Below, one piece after another: positions 53,010-64,000 of a stretch of 64,000 nucleotides of DNA. The notes beneath the pieces are model-generated. The model had not been told where the DNA came from, did not search any database, and saw only the letters and a list, made by a program, of their open reading frames with translations. The stretch comes from Limnephilus marmoratus (Eukaryota > Arthropoda > Insecta > Trichoptera > Limnephilidae): positions 33,238,040-33,302,039 of the forward strand of contig OU862930.1 in assembly GCA_917880885.1 (NCBI GenBank), in the 5' to 3' direction. Position 1 is the stretch's first letter, and every line of letters begins with the position of its first letter. Both the position numbers and the translations under genes were made by a program.

Positions 53010-56000
53010 CTGAGAACAAATAAAGTTATAAGGTGAACACACTCCAAATGGCAGATTATAAATTTGTTTTATTTTTCAATTGGTTTTTTAACATAATTCC
53101 AGCGGGATGGGTAGTTCTACCTTTTAGAGCCCGGTCCTACTTAGATGACAAAGCATTGCAAAAGCATTACCATCCTATCACTTTATATGAGTTTTGTACG
53201 CCAATGTCTTTGTAAAGGTCCCAAGTAAGGGTTGTCCCAAAAGTACCCGACCTAACAAAGAAAACACAAAAAATTAGGGATTTTTTTTTGTGTTTTATAA
53301 ACATAATCTCTTTTCGGCTCGACACACTTTTCCCAGCATTGTTCAATTGCTTCGATACCGTGTTTAGAGTGAGAACCGTTGAGCACCTCAAAATAGTCAT
53401 CTACCGCAGATTCCACCTCTTCAATGTTGGCAAATCTTTTACCACCGAGCTATTTTTTCAAGTTTGGAAAAATAAAATAATGCGAGGGGGTTAAATCTGG
53501 CGAATAGGGTGCGTGAGGAAGCAATTCGAATTTTAATTCATTGATTTTGGCCATCGGGATAACGAATGTTTGAACTGGTGCATTATCTTGATGAAACGAC
53601 ACTTTCTTTTTCGCCAAATGCGGCCATTTTTATTGATGTGATTACTCAAATGCTCCAATAAGTTCGCACAATACTCGCCGTTGATTGTTTTTTCTTTTTG
53701 AAGATAATCAATAAAAATTATCCCATGAGCATCCCAAAAAACTAATGCCATGACCTTGCCTGCTGATGGAACTGTCCTTGCCTTTTTTGCAGACGATTCT
53801 CTTCTTTTAGTCCATTGTTTTGAATATTCCTTCGTCTCAGTCAAGAATTGATGACTCATGGTTTTGAATCAATGCAAAAACTCGGCTTTATTGCTGTGAA
53901 ACATCGCCAAACACTCAATTGAAACATCCTCACGACGCTGTTTTTGGCCATTGTGAGCAAAAGCAGCAGCCATCTTGCGCACACCTTTCTCGTGTCCAAA
54001 TTTTCAATCAATATGCAATCAATAGCACTTTTATAACGATGACCAATTTTTCCATATTACAAATCACCTGAGAGGGTTCGCTATTGATGGCTGCCAAAAA
54101 CCCACTAAGCAACGTAACACCTTAAATCTTGAAACTTAAGCCTTATAAGGTTGGTGCTTTTTACCATAATTTTTTTTAAAGCAACAACCACCAGAAGTAC
54201 GTCAGGTCGGGTACTTCTAGGACTGATTTAAAATTAGTCTTCCCCATCTTGTCTTTTGTGTGGAAGAATATTATTTAAATGAATGTATATTTTAAACCCG
54301 CAGAACGAGTAATAAATCCTTACACTTCTGTGTAATTGTCGTTTTTTTAATAATGATTTGTGCCAAAGGTAAAAATCATTTTAATTTTAAAGTAATAAAA
54401 TACCTACATTTGTTTCTATATAAAACATCACTAAATGGCCCAACACCGACTACTTTAAGGAGTTTAACTTCAGTTTTACGTGATCGTATTACAAAATAAC
54501 CTTTAATACCTGTGTAAAAAAAATCATGACATGTTTAAGTGTTTTCCTTTTAGCCACTGGAGCGACCATGTCGAATAATTCGACATTTTGTTTTCTTCTA
54601 GGATTGCCCACGTCGAATAATTCGACGTTTATGACGTACCACTCGTAAAAAATTAAAAACTATTTAATTATTTACCAGTGCCTGGCCAATATTTATTCCG
54701 CTGGAAAGCTGGGAATATTGTCTCTCATCTATGGCAACATCTATTGCATATAGATGCTTCTGGAAAAAGTATTTCGCGCTTTAAAACTGACAGTTTAGTC
54801 ACCTCCGACACAAAACTGTTTGACAGGCCGGATAAATTTACACGTGTTTTAAAATGCCCTAAGTGATTGTGTTTTTGCATTTTAACACCAAACAGTTATC
54901 ACAATTCAATTATCCATGTGGTTAACGTGTTTTCAAGTGTTCAAACTGAGAATTTAGTGACTTTTAACATGTTTTAACATGTTTTACGTAAATCGAATTT
55001 AAAATCTAAATTTCATCCGATTTTGTGTTTATTTTTACAATTATGGACCTACTTACTTGACGTGTGCATTCGAACTATAGTTTATCAATTAGAAGAATTC
55101 TTAACAAAGATATACATCTAAATTTCAATTAGCTTTGAAAAGTTTTAATCTAGAATATGACAACTAAAGCTAGCTGTCAGGTGCAAATTTTGTGACAAAG
55201 GAAAATGGCGGATCTCGGCAAAATAATTGCAAATATTGTAAAAGGTTAGTACTACGTATTCTTATGATATATTATCTTATTAAAAACCTTGTATTTTGTT
55301 TAGACAACGTGTAGAAATCAAAAATATCCAATGTTGACTTGAAAAAGTAAAATTTAGGGCAATCTTACAGGAATTAACACGCAGGATTCGTACATTTTTA
55401 AAGTTTACGATTTTATAATATTTTTTTTATAATTCCTACAAATATGTGATAATCAACAAAAGATAGGTTAATTTATTAACTATATAGAACTATAATCAGT
55501 TTGCATGTCTTCATATTAAAATTCGGAGATATGATTTTTTCAATGTCGGCGGAAAAAATTCAAAATGTACTCGAAAATGTCACGAGCAATCGAGGGCAAA
55601 AGTTATAAAACGCGCTGTCGTTCCAGTGGTTAGTAGAAGTTCGCCCTTGTTTTCGCCCATAACACAGGTAAGTAGTCAGTGCTTAACCAAACCTAACCTA
55701 ATACTAGTAGTTCTGTCAGCAGTTAGTAGACCTCGCGTCTAAAAAGGTAAGTTGCCATTTTTCTCTGATCCATTTGTAAGTACATAGGTACTTGAATACC
55801 TACCTACTTAATTATGAAGCAACTTTTCAATTCAAATGGTGGGCGTCCCCCAGGGTGATAGTGAGAGTATCTTCAACTTTTGTCAGTGGCAATATTGGTT
55901 TACATTTTAATCTGCTTGGAAGGCATTTCTAGTGTTTTTATTTATTTTATTTTATCTAATTAATAATTTGGCTGATTGATTTTACATAAATTTTTACCTA

Positions 56001-58083
56001 TTTGTCTTACTTGTATAATTAACTGAGTTTTTATAACAGAGTCTTCTGCAGGGGTTGATGGAATATCAACCAAGATTTTGAAAACGCTGGCTACGGAAAT
56101 TACATTGCCTTTAGAATACCTAATTAACCTTAGTATCAGTCAAGGACACTTCCCCTCAAACTTGAAACAAGGTATTGTTATTCCCATAAATAAAACAGGT
56201 AACAAGACAGACATAAACAATTACAGACCGATAACTATACTTACCACACTATCCAAAGTACTTGAAAAAATTATCAATGCTCAGTTGGTAAAATTTCTGG
56301 TGAGCCATAAAGTACTCTCAGAAAATCAATACGGGTTTCAAGAAAACAAGAGTACTTCTGACGCTATTGCCGCCGTAACTGACTTCATTGTGAAAAACCT
56401 CGATAAAAGCAAAGAATGTATTTCAATATTTTTAGACCTTTCTAAAGCCTTTGATACAATATCACACAGTAAATTAATAAACAAACTTCAAATAATCGGT
56501 ATTACAGGCAACGAACTTAACTTTTTTAAGAGCTACCTTGATGACCGCAAGCAACAAGTGAAAATAATGAACACACTTAGCAATCAGTGCTCAACTCACT
56601 ATGGGATACCTCAAGGTAGCATATTAGGACCATCTTTGTTCCTTTTATATATCAACGACTTATGTAACATTAACATTCAGGGAAACATTGTTAGTTTTGC
56701 CGATGACACTGTTTTACTATTTGACTTGACACTTGGCAAGCTGTTTACAAAAAAGCTGAAACGGATATAAACATTATAAGTGGTTAGATACAAATACGCT
56801 CACATTGAACACTGAGAAAACTAAATATGTCACATCAAGCATAAATATAACAGGTCAACCTCATGATGACGCCTCTATTAGAATACACACATGTTTAAAT
56901 TCTGATGAATTTTGTCAGTGTCCCTACATTGAGCGCACTACACAGATGAAGTATCTCGGCCTCACAATTGATCCATAGCTCAAATGGAATATTCACACTC
57001 AAATAATTGCAAACAAAATAAGAAAAACCATGCACTTTTTCAGAACGATACGAAACTTTCTCGACTTAAAACACTTGAAAATGATTTATTTTGCAGTCTG
57101 TCAATCTATTATTGAGTATGGTATCATAGCATGGGGAGGCGGTAATGCATCAGTACTGGACCCAATCATAAAGGCACAGAAAACTATTATAAAATTAATT
57201 CTTAGACTACCTCGAATTACAGACTCGAACTTAATCTTCAATATTATGAATGTGTTTGACCTTGGCACATATATGCAAAAACAATCCTCACTCATCTATA
57301 CACAAATATACACAAATACTATGAAAAAATATTAAATACTCGCTGTACTCGAAACAATAACAAAGATTTACTACAAATTCCCATAACTCATACTACTTTT
57401 GGTCAACGAAGCTTCAGATACCTTGCAACAAGACTTTACAACATTCTTCCAATTAGTATAAAAAAATGTGATTCACAAAAAAATTAAAAAAAAAACATAA
57501 AAATTTGGATAAAAAATAATGATAGAGCATTTACCGGTGCACTCACCCAAATTCGAAATTAGTATTGAAACAATGCTGTTATTACTGTACCAATGTTATT
57601 GTTATTATTAATGCAACCATTCTATTGCGTGATTTTATTTTAATATAAGTGTAGGTATGTTCACAGTATAATAAATTGACATAAAATTACTGCCTCAACA
57701 CAGGCTAGCCTAATTGTACCAATGTTATTGTTATTATTAATGCAACCATTCTATTGTGTGATTTTATTTTAATATAAGTGTAGGTATGTTCACAGTATAA
57801 TAAATTGACATAAAATTACTGCCTCAACACAGGCTAGCCTAGTGAGGCAGGTTACGAGAAACCTAAATTTATAATTATAAATCTCTATTCTTTGTACCTA
57901 CTGTATATATGTATTTTGTTTTCTGATATTAACTTTCGTACTTATGCAACTTTTAAACTGTACTTTTACTGTACTTATGATGTACTTTTTGTTTTTGTAG
58001 TTATAAATCTTATTTTTTTTTGTTCAATAAAGATATATTATTTTTACGCACCAGATTTAAATGTCCGGGTTAAATTTTCCCCC

Positions 58084-58180
<97 letters not shown>

Positions 58181-61100
58181 AAAAACTAAACCCTTTCATA
58201 CACTTCCCCAAATGATCATCTAGTGAATCCACGTTATGCAATTGCACTATATAAGTATTATAAATACAAAACAATACAAGAACAACATGTCAACCTACTA
58301 GAGACCAAATGGGAATATAATTCACCGACTCCAGATATTTTCATATCAGAGGGTTCGGCTCTGTGGCATTTCTAATTGAACCTATAAATCCTACTGATCC
58401 CTCAATATAAATATTTAAAAAATCTTTTGTAATCCTACATGTATTTAAAATTACTGCTTTTTGCATTTTTATATACAAATTCTTTGACAAATCTAATATG
58501 CTTAAATTTTGAATCAGATTCCTAGGTATTATGCCAGTGGCCGATATAACAAATGGTAATATTTTTATAGTCCGAGAATGCCAAATTCTTTTAATCTCAT
58601 TTCCTAAATCTGTGTATTTTCTAATTTTTTCAGAAACAGTTTTTTGAATATTACAGGAATTTGGAATAGCTACATCAATGATATAAGTTATTTTTTTAAT
58701 TTTGTCATGTAAAACTATATCAGGTCTATTATGACTAATTGTTCTGTCTGTTAGTATAGTTTTATCATAATATATTTTATAAAATTCATTTTCTATAAAT
58801 GAATTTGGTTCATATTCATAATAAGGTACTACATTACGGCAATCAATCAAGTTATGTTTAATTACCAAACTTTGGTGAATTATTTTTAAAACCTGATTGT
58901 GCCTAAATGTATACTCGGAAGGCGCTAATATAGAACATCCCGATATAATATGTTCTATAGTTTCGGGAAAAGCCAAACATTTTCTACATAAATCATCAAT
59001 TTGATTTATATCTTTGATTATATGCTTTCTATAATTTTTAGTATTAATGACTCTATCTTGAATGGCAAGCATAAATCCTTCTATTTCTGCGCTCAACTCT
59101 CCAATACTCAACCATTTGTTTGACGAAAGTTTGTCAACATACGTTTGGTTAAGATAATTGAAGTGTTTTGCGTGAATAATTTTATTTGACCAGGAATCTA
59201 ATAATTCCTGGTTAGTATTTATAAGAATGTTGGCATTCTCGTCATATAAATTTAAAGGTGTAATATTTCTATCTGCCTTGCAAATTATTTTGTGCATTTC
59301 TGAGCTATTAGCTTTCCTATGGAAAAAATTTCTAAGCATTTCTACCTGATTGTGTTTCAAAGATGTTATTTTGACTACACCTCTACCTCCTAAATTTCTA
59401 GGTAAATTAATTCGTTCTATAGCTGAATTTGGATGATGGCAATTAAATTTTGTTAACGTAGTTCTAATTAATCGTTCTAAACTATCTAAATCTGTATTGG
59501 ACCACTTAATTATGCCAAATGAGTACGTTAGTAGAGGTATTGCCCAAGTATTTATTGCTTTTACTAAATTTTTAGCAGATAGATTGCATTTTAAAATTTT
59601 TCTGATCCTAGTTTGAAATTTAATCCTAATATCATTTTTAATACTAGTGTGATCTAATCTATTCGATTGCGGGTATCCTAAATATTTATAAACCTCATCC
59701 CCTTTCATACTTTGAATTTTGAAATTTCTAAATATACCCTCGTCTCCATCTACAATTTTGCCTTTCTCTATATGGATAGTTTTACATTTATCTAAACCAA
59801 AAGTCATTTTAATATCATCTGAAAAAATTTTAACTACCTTAATCATTATTATTATTATTAGAGTTGTTCTCATGTGTGAGAACAATCCGCAAGAACTTTG
59901 AAATTAATTTTGAAATTAAATTGTTTGTTATTCCACAAATAATTTAAGAGAAATGATTTTATTTTACTTAAATTATTTGTGGAATAACAAAAACAATTAA
60001 TTTCAAAATTATTTGCGCAAACACTAGAAATGCCTTCCGTGCAGATTAAAATAGAAACTAATATTGCCACTGACTTAGTACATTTTGGTTCTAGCCCATT
60101 TAGCAGGCGCTCTGTGCTAAATAGGTTAAAGGCATCGAATATCGCCCATTTGAATTTCATTATAATACAAGATATGCATAATAATATTTTAAGCAAAGAA
60201 TGGTCAGACTATTTGATCACGAAATTCATGACAATTACTGTGGTCTTCTTTATTCTATGGCACATGCCAATCATAAATATCACTTGTCGGCTATCGACTA
60301 ATTTTTTTGGCTATAATTATATTTATTATTTTTACTATAAACCTGTGGCGACGCATTATCTTTCGCTATCAGAAAGAACGAACGAGAAATATCTAATATT
60401 CGCGCGATACGGGCAAGCTACTTACCTGAGTATATACCTACCTACTGCTGCAGCCGCCGATGAATGATAATATCGCCACCGCCTAGAAAGGTCTAGAGTT
60501 TACAAGCCGCCTGAATATTCGGCACCGCGTATGTTCCAGTACCTTCCAGTGTGCACATTGCCGGCGAATGGAACATTACTCCACCGGTCGCGCTGGTATA
60601 TATAAAGCGACTAAACTCGGCGCTAGCTCAGTCAGTCTCACACTAACATTCGGACAATATCTCAGCATGTAACGATCTCCGCACACATGCTCCTGCAGGC
60701 ATCTACACACATCCAGGGCAGCTTCCCGAGGTCCACCACCACGTCTCAGCTACAAGGCCCATCGTGTCTTCAGCTCCTGAGATCAGCTACATCCCGCGAC
60801 TTACAAGGCTTGCGTCACCTTCAGCCCAGGGATCAGCTCACCACTTCATGGCACCCCGAAGCCCACCGTGCTTCGCTGCCATGGAAACACGCTCCGCCTC
60901 GCCAGGACTACCTGCTGGTGGCTCAGCTCACCGAGCCACACACCGTTCATCTCCGCGACTTAAAGCGTCGAGCAACGGCCTGGAAGATAGGTCATCTCCA
61001 CCGCCATGGTGTCGAGCAACTCGCTGACCTTCACCACACTATCTCCATCACATCCGTACGCCTGCAGCATCTCAACACTGCACCCTGCATACATCTGGTT

Positions 61101-63422
61101 ACTGCTTCACTGACCCTCGCTACGTAGCCCAATAAACGACTGACTCACTACATCGACTTGACGCCTTTTATTTCTCGTTCTGTCACCGACTCTCAAACCT
61201 TGATATTATAGTAAATTTATTATTTTTACTATAATATCAAGGTTTATAGTAAAAATAATAAATATAAAAATAAATTAATAATATAATAAGCTTGATTTAC
61301 AATGCATCCCAGCGTTACATACCGGACCAGTTGTGTTGAGTGGGCGGCTGCAAATCTCCCGGTCAGGTATTACTCCGGCAGGGTGATGAGAGCTGCCAAC
61401 GGGAAACACTCTGGAGCACTCCTCCTGAGACACTCTCTGCATTGTTGTCTGAAATATTTAAAAACGTACCAACTGATGTTTTATACAATGAGAAACAAAT
61501 GCTCCATTACTTTTTACAACAAATAGACGAAGTGAAAATTAATGTTAATAATCATATTTTTTTTACCTAGGCTCCACACTGGAGACCCTGAGAAAAAAAT
61601 CCCTCATGGCCTATGTCGTCTTTGGAAATGCTGTGTGGAGGTTCTATTTAGGAAAAGAAGGGAGAGGGAGTTCTGGGAAAGAAAAACGAATGAGGGATGG
61701 GTGGGAATTTGGGTGTCAATGAGTCCAGGAGTGACAGGCGTGTGAATCCAATCCTTCCACTGCGGTGCGAGTCGATGTATTGAGATAGTCCGACTGGAGT
61801 GTTCAAAAATTCTCCCTCAACCGGTGCCTCCCGATCTGGCCCGCCACCTAGTGGGTGGACAAAGCGATCCGTCGCCAAAACTTAGCCTAACCTCACCCCA
61901 TGAAGGGCACTGTGACATGCGACACATGGCGGCAGTATCGTATACTTACATAAATTTAAGATTAGTAGCAGTTAAATTAAGATAAATAATTAACTTGAAA
62001 AGCAGGTAGGTATTCTTTTATATGGACCACACGCCATTGGTATGATTAATATTGTGGTAATATTTTCTGTCCCAAAAGTTTTTTATTAATATCTTTTAAT
62101 AATAATAATAATATATATCTTTATTGAACAAAAAAATTAAGATTTATAATTACAAAAACAAAAAGTACATCATAAGTACAGTAAAAGTACAGTTAAAAAG
62201 TTGGATGAGTACAAAAGTTAATAACAGAAAGCAAAATACATGTATCCAGTAGGTACTTAAACAAATAGAGATTTATAATTATAAATTTAGGTTTCTCGTA
62301 ACCTGCCTCACTAGGCTAGCCTGTGTTGAGGCAGTAATTTTACGTCAATTTATTATACTGTGAACATACCTACACTTATATTAGAATAAAATCACGCAAT
62401 ACAATGGTTGTATTAATAATAACAATAACATTGGTACAATAATAACAGCATTGGTTCAATACTAATTTCGAATTTGGGTGAGTACACCGGTAAATGCTCT
62501 ATCATTATTTTTTATCCAAATTTTTATGTTTTTTTTTAAATTTTTTTGTGAATCACATTTTTTTATACTAATTGGAAGAATGTTGTAAAGCCTTGTTGCA
62601 AGGTATCTGAAGCTTCGTTGACCAAAAGTAGTATGAGTTATGGGAATTTGTAGTAAATCTTTGTTATTGTTTCGAGTACAGCGAGTATTTAATCTTTTTT
62701 CACAGTATTTGTGTATATTTGTATATAGATGAGTGAGGATTGTTTTTGCATATATCTGCCGAACGTCAAACACATTCATAATATTGAAGATTAAGTTCGA
62801 GTCTGTAATTAGAGGTAGTCTAAGAATTAATTTTATAATAGTTTTCTGTGCCTTTATGATTGGGTCCAGTGCTGATGCAGTACCGCCTCCCCATGCTATG
62901 ATACCATACTCAATAATAGATTGACAGACTGCAAAATAAATCATTTTCAAGTGTTTTAAGTCGAGAAAGTTTCGTATCGTTCTGAAAAAGTGCATGGTTT
63001 TTCTTATTTTGTTTGCAATTATTTGAGTGTGAATATTCCATTTGAGATATGGATCAAATATTTTAATATAAATTGTCCAATTATTATTACTGTGAAAAGG
63101 TTTTAAAAAGCGACGCTCAGATGATTTTGACATGTAGAGCGGATCGATAGAGATGGGAGTGCCAGGAGAATATGTAAATTTTTTTTTTTAAGAATTAAGA
63201 ATTTTTTAAGAAGAAGAGACATCTATTTTTTTTAATGTACATTAATATCGGCGACAGCTGTCAACCTTGATGTTATCACCTCATTGGTCATTGTTCATTA
63301 TGAAGGCAGAGAAAAGTGTTCTCACCTTTCTGTCAGCTAAGTCAGTTTGTATGAAGCCACTTTTAGGAAGAGGAGTGCCCGTGTGGAGGCAAGCTGGTAG
63401 AATTCTGCTTGTGAATATCACC
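52836..63422 (-). CDS. gene 2: serine protease homologue, last three exons (5' end off window)
   Basis: Minus-strand exons 63422-63326, 61448-61323 and 53009-52836 join in phase to 131 codons plus TAG. They read ILPACLHTGTPLPKSG, then QRVSQEECSRVFPVGSSHH, then GWYSGALLTLPNSPR...WIEGIVWPE. Positions match gene 1 exons 7, 8 and 9, with identical intron phases and related PACLHTG, VSxEEC and WIExxVWP motifs. GDSGGPL has become GWYSGAL, so the catalytic serine and its Asp are both lost; TGWG is also absent. The protein is therefore another non-catalytic S1 homologue, probably secreted like gene 1; the N-terminal half is not visible. Inverted duplication of an ancestral SPH is the simplest origin. 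Confidence 0.82.
53228..54228 (-). mobile_element. mariner element, decayed transposase
   Basis: TIR AGGGTTGTCCCAAAAGTACCC at the left and GGGTACTTCTAGGACTGATT at the right, with TA on both sides. The minus strand reads, in shifting frames, MAKNSVVRMFQLSVWRCF, KRRESSAKKARTVPSAGKVM, HGIIFIDYLQKEKTINGEY, then NELKFELLPHAPYSPDLTPS. The family residues SDFF after AP are HYFI here, so the last catalytic acid is lost. The N-terminal helix-turn-helix region is deleted. It lies in the last intron of gene 2. Confidence 0.88.
54229..56040. other. gene 2 intron DNA without gene
   Basis: Mostly AT-rich. GTCGAATAATTCGAC occurs twice, at 54570-54584 and 54614-54628. No exon-like protease translation is seen on the minus strand, and nothing conserved on the plus strand. 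Confidence 0.4.
56041..58070 (+). pseudogene. CR1-like LINE, RT to 3' UTR
   Basis: Reads SSAGVDGISTKILKTLATEI (RT start), NNYRPITILTTLSKVLEKI, LSENQYGFQENKST, FLDLSKAFDTISH, GIPQGSILGPSLFLLYINDL and FADDTVLLFD, so the RT palm is complete, including the FADD box. After 56740 a frameshift, a TAG near 56977 (DP-stop-LKWN) and a frameshift near 57330 break the C-terminal part (YFAVCQSIIEYGIIAWGGG). The 5' end, with the endonuclease, is missing. The 3' UTR has CTAGCCTAGTGAGGCAGG and ends after AATAAAGATATATTA. Confidence 0.85.
57587..57845 (+). repeat. 129-bp tandem duplication in the LINE 3' UTR
   Basis: GTACCAATGTTATTGTTATT...CACAGGCTAGCCTA occurs twice back to back at a 129-bp period with one visible substitution (GCGTG/GTGTG). 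The inverted LINE at 62101-63075 has a single copy, so the duplication is specific to this insertion. Confidence 0.85.
58085..58178 (+). repeat. 94-bp homopolymer A run
   Basis: An uninterrupted A94 preceded by C6. It may be the tail of a retroelement that reads on the plus strand, but its length may also reflect assembly error. Lys-rich or Phe-rich frames across it are meaningless. Confidence 0.9.
58341..59845 (-). pseudogene. R4/Dong-like LINE: RT thumb plus restriction-like endonuclease
   Basis: About 500 open codons on the minus strand. They begin KIFSDDIKMTFGLDKC just after the lost catalytic box and continue with VYKYLGYPQSNRL and LPRNLGGRGVVKI. A zinc-knuckle-like CRKCLAFPETIEHIISGC follows, then RPDIVLHDKIKKITYIIDVAIP with KIRKYTDLGNEIKRIW. 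The RPD...D arrangement after a CCHC motif is the restriction-like endonuclease of R2/R4-type LINEs. It is 5'-truncated at a (TAA)n run (59848-59862 in reverse), the preferred target of Dong elements. The frame has no stop, so the insertion is young, but it lacks the RT catalytic half. Confidence 0.8.
59900..60013. repeat. inverted repeat, ~47-bp arms
   Basis: AAATTAATTTTGAAATTAAA...TTATTCCACAAATAATTTAAG pairs with CTTAAATTATTTGTGGAATAACAAAAACAATTAATTTC. It may be a small MITE or the foldback of a broken element next to the R4-like LINE. Confidence 0.6.
60344..61195 (+). mobile_element. solo LTR (852 bp)
   Basis: Starts TGTGGCGACGC, ends GACTCTCA. AACC is duplicated outside (60340-60343 and 61196-61199). 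It has a TATA box (TATATATAAAGC, about 60596), an initiator-like CTCAGTCAGTC 30 bp later and a poly-A signal AATAAA at 61130. This is the U3-R-U5 order of a plus-strand LTR. The body is C-rich (60660-61120), with long but unconvincing open frames. No gag-pol remains. Confidence 0.8.
61323..61448 (-). CDS. gene 2 penultimate visible exon: VSQEEC
   Basis: Acceptor AAATATTTCAG|ACA, donor GGTCCG|GTATGT (minus strand). 42 codons, phase 0 on both sides, including QRVSQEECSRVF and IPDREICSRPL. IPDREICSR resembles the conserved 'I.....CAG' strand before GDSGG. Confidence 0.85.
61560..61935 (-). mobile_element. LINE 3'-end fragment (reverse)
   Basis: CTCCACACTGGAGACCCTGAG and GGCCTATGTCGTCTTTGG followed by the purine-rich AAGAAGGGAGAGGGAGTTCTGG and a GC-rich block are the reverse of the 7975-8325 type 3' end. 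No coding part. Confidence 0.55.
62101..63075 (-). pseudogene. CR1-like LINE, C-terminal part, inverted copy
   Basis: Minus strand 63060-62462 reads YLKWNIHTQIIANKIRKTMH, IYFAVCQSIIEYGIIAWGGG and FGQRSFRYLATRLYNILPIS, then stop, the same protein end as 57000-57560 but uninterrupted. The 3' UTR follows, ending in AATAAAGATATA and (ATT)n at 62101-62115, the microsatellite tail typical of CR1-like LINEs. 5'-truncated before LKWN. Confidence 0.85.
63326..63422 (-). CDS. gene 2 first visible exon: PACLHTG
   Basis: Acceptor TTAATTTCAG|GGT, donor AAAG|GTGAGA (minus strand). One base plus 32 codons: VIFTSRILPACLHTGTPLPK to TDLADRK. Same entry and exit phases as exon 7 of gene 1. Confidence 0.88.
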
Positions 63423-64000
63423 CTGAAATTAAAAAGGTAAATTGTAGTTATTTTTATTAAAATCAATCATTTACTTTAGAAAAAACTGTAAGGTGGTATT
63501 ACAGAACTTGGAAAAAATTCGGTTTAGGGGCGATAGTCCTAGATAATTTTTTTTTTATTTTTTATACTAATTATGGGCCGGAAAATCCGAATCTGAAAGA
63601 ATTAGGCGTCGGCAAGCAATATTAACTGAATTACACGACTTTAAAATTTTCTATACACACACAGGAAAACAAGCCATTTTGAAAGCATTCTGACACTACA
63701 AGTCATAGAAAAACACCAAAGATATTACACCACATAAAATTAAGTGTTGCCATTAACCCCCTGAGGGCCAGGCTTTTTACCAGAACAACACCGAAATTTC
63801 ACGATCTTCAATTGAATGTTTTGTGGATTAAATTTAACCTATCGTATATTTTATTGACTGAAACACATTCCTAGAACAATAAACTATTTACCAAAATAAT
63901 ATTACTTGCGTAATTACGTAAATTGATAGGTTTTATGATGTTTTATTCGAGGTCACGCATCGGCATTTTGACGCGGCCGCCAAAATGACAGTTCGAGATG
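63423..64000. other. gene 2 intron, right edge of window
   Basis: AT-rich, with TTAACCCCCTGAGGGCCAGG at 63755, which could be a piggyBac left end running past the window. No upstream exon of gene 2 could be found here. Confidence 0.35.

Noticed and set aside
57892..58274. Poly-Lys or poly-Phe ORFs
   Set aside because: Produced by the A94 homopolymer.
58341..59885. 514-codon frame as a host gene
   Set aside because: Zinc knuckle plus RPD...D endonuclease and RT thumb motifs identify a LINE; the first 12 codons are flank and (TAA)n.
60687..61127. 146-codon frame in the C-rich block
   Set aside because: Lies inside a solo LTR between the TATA box and AATAAA; no gag-like motif, and a competing frame is open as well.

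Overview
This is AT-rich, intron-rich, transposon-saturated eukaryotic DNA, best read as a moth or butterfly (Lepidoptera). The reasons are split protein-coding exons with GT-AG introns; Helitron ends of lepidopteran type (5' TCTCTATTAATATAAAAATG-like, 3' CTAG); RTE, CR1-like, Jockey-like and R4/Dong-like LINE debris; piggyBac, mariner, hAT and Harbinger relics; and short (CCTAA)n. I see no bacterial-style genes, operons, rRNA genes or CRISPR array. Species cannot be named from the sequence.

Two host genes can be reconstructed, arranged tail to tail. Gene 1 (+ strand, 15728-51740) has nine exons whose phases join exactly into a 360-residue secreted protein. It has a signal peptide, a six-cysteine clip domain, a linker with an R-VITG activation-like site, and a chymotrypsin-fold domain. 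The catalytic His and Asp are replaced by Tyr181 and Arg226, and GDSGG has become GISGG, so it is a clip-domain serine protease homologue (SPH), not an active protease. Gene 2 (- strand, stop at 52836, 5' end beyond the right edge) shows its last three exons. They have the same phases as exons 7-9 of gene 1, and GDSGGPL has become GWYSGAL. The two genes look like inverted paralogues whose stop codons lie 1.1 kb apart.

Layout. 1-15.5 kb is intergenic: a 3.1-kb TIR transposon with a dead transposase-like ORF, a piggyBac-type MITE, two inverted copies of a foldback-like element, RTE and other LINE pieces, a solo LTR inside a LINE, and a mariner-like MITE. 15.6-51.7 kb is gene 1, with 0.33 kb of exon per 12 kb. 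Its introns hold SINEs, Helitrons, a 3.2-kb hAT containing a LINE and a MITE, a cluster of inverted ~400-bp repeats, Harbinger and piggyBac MITEs, and several palindromic elements. 52-64 kb is gene 2, with a broken mariner, two CR1-like LINEs in opposite orientation, an R4/Dong-like LINE carrying a restriction-like endonuclease domain, and a second solo LTR.

The most unusual points are these. An 893-bp foldback-like element sits exactly at the exon 5 splice donor of gene 1, and its 9-bp target-site duplication is the donor itself (AAGTAAGTG), so splicing could survive. Exon 6 has been tandemly copied three more times at a 170-bp period in the following intron. Hammerhead-ribozyme-like cores (CTGANGA, stem, GAAAC) occur in two intronic repeats.
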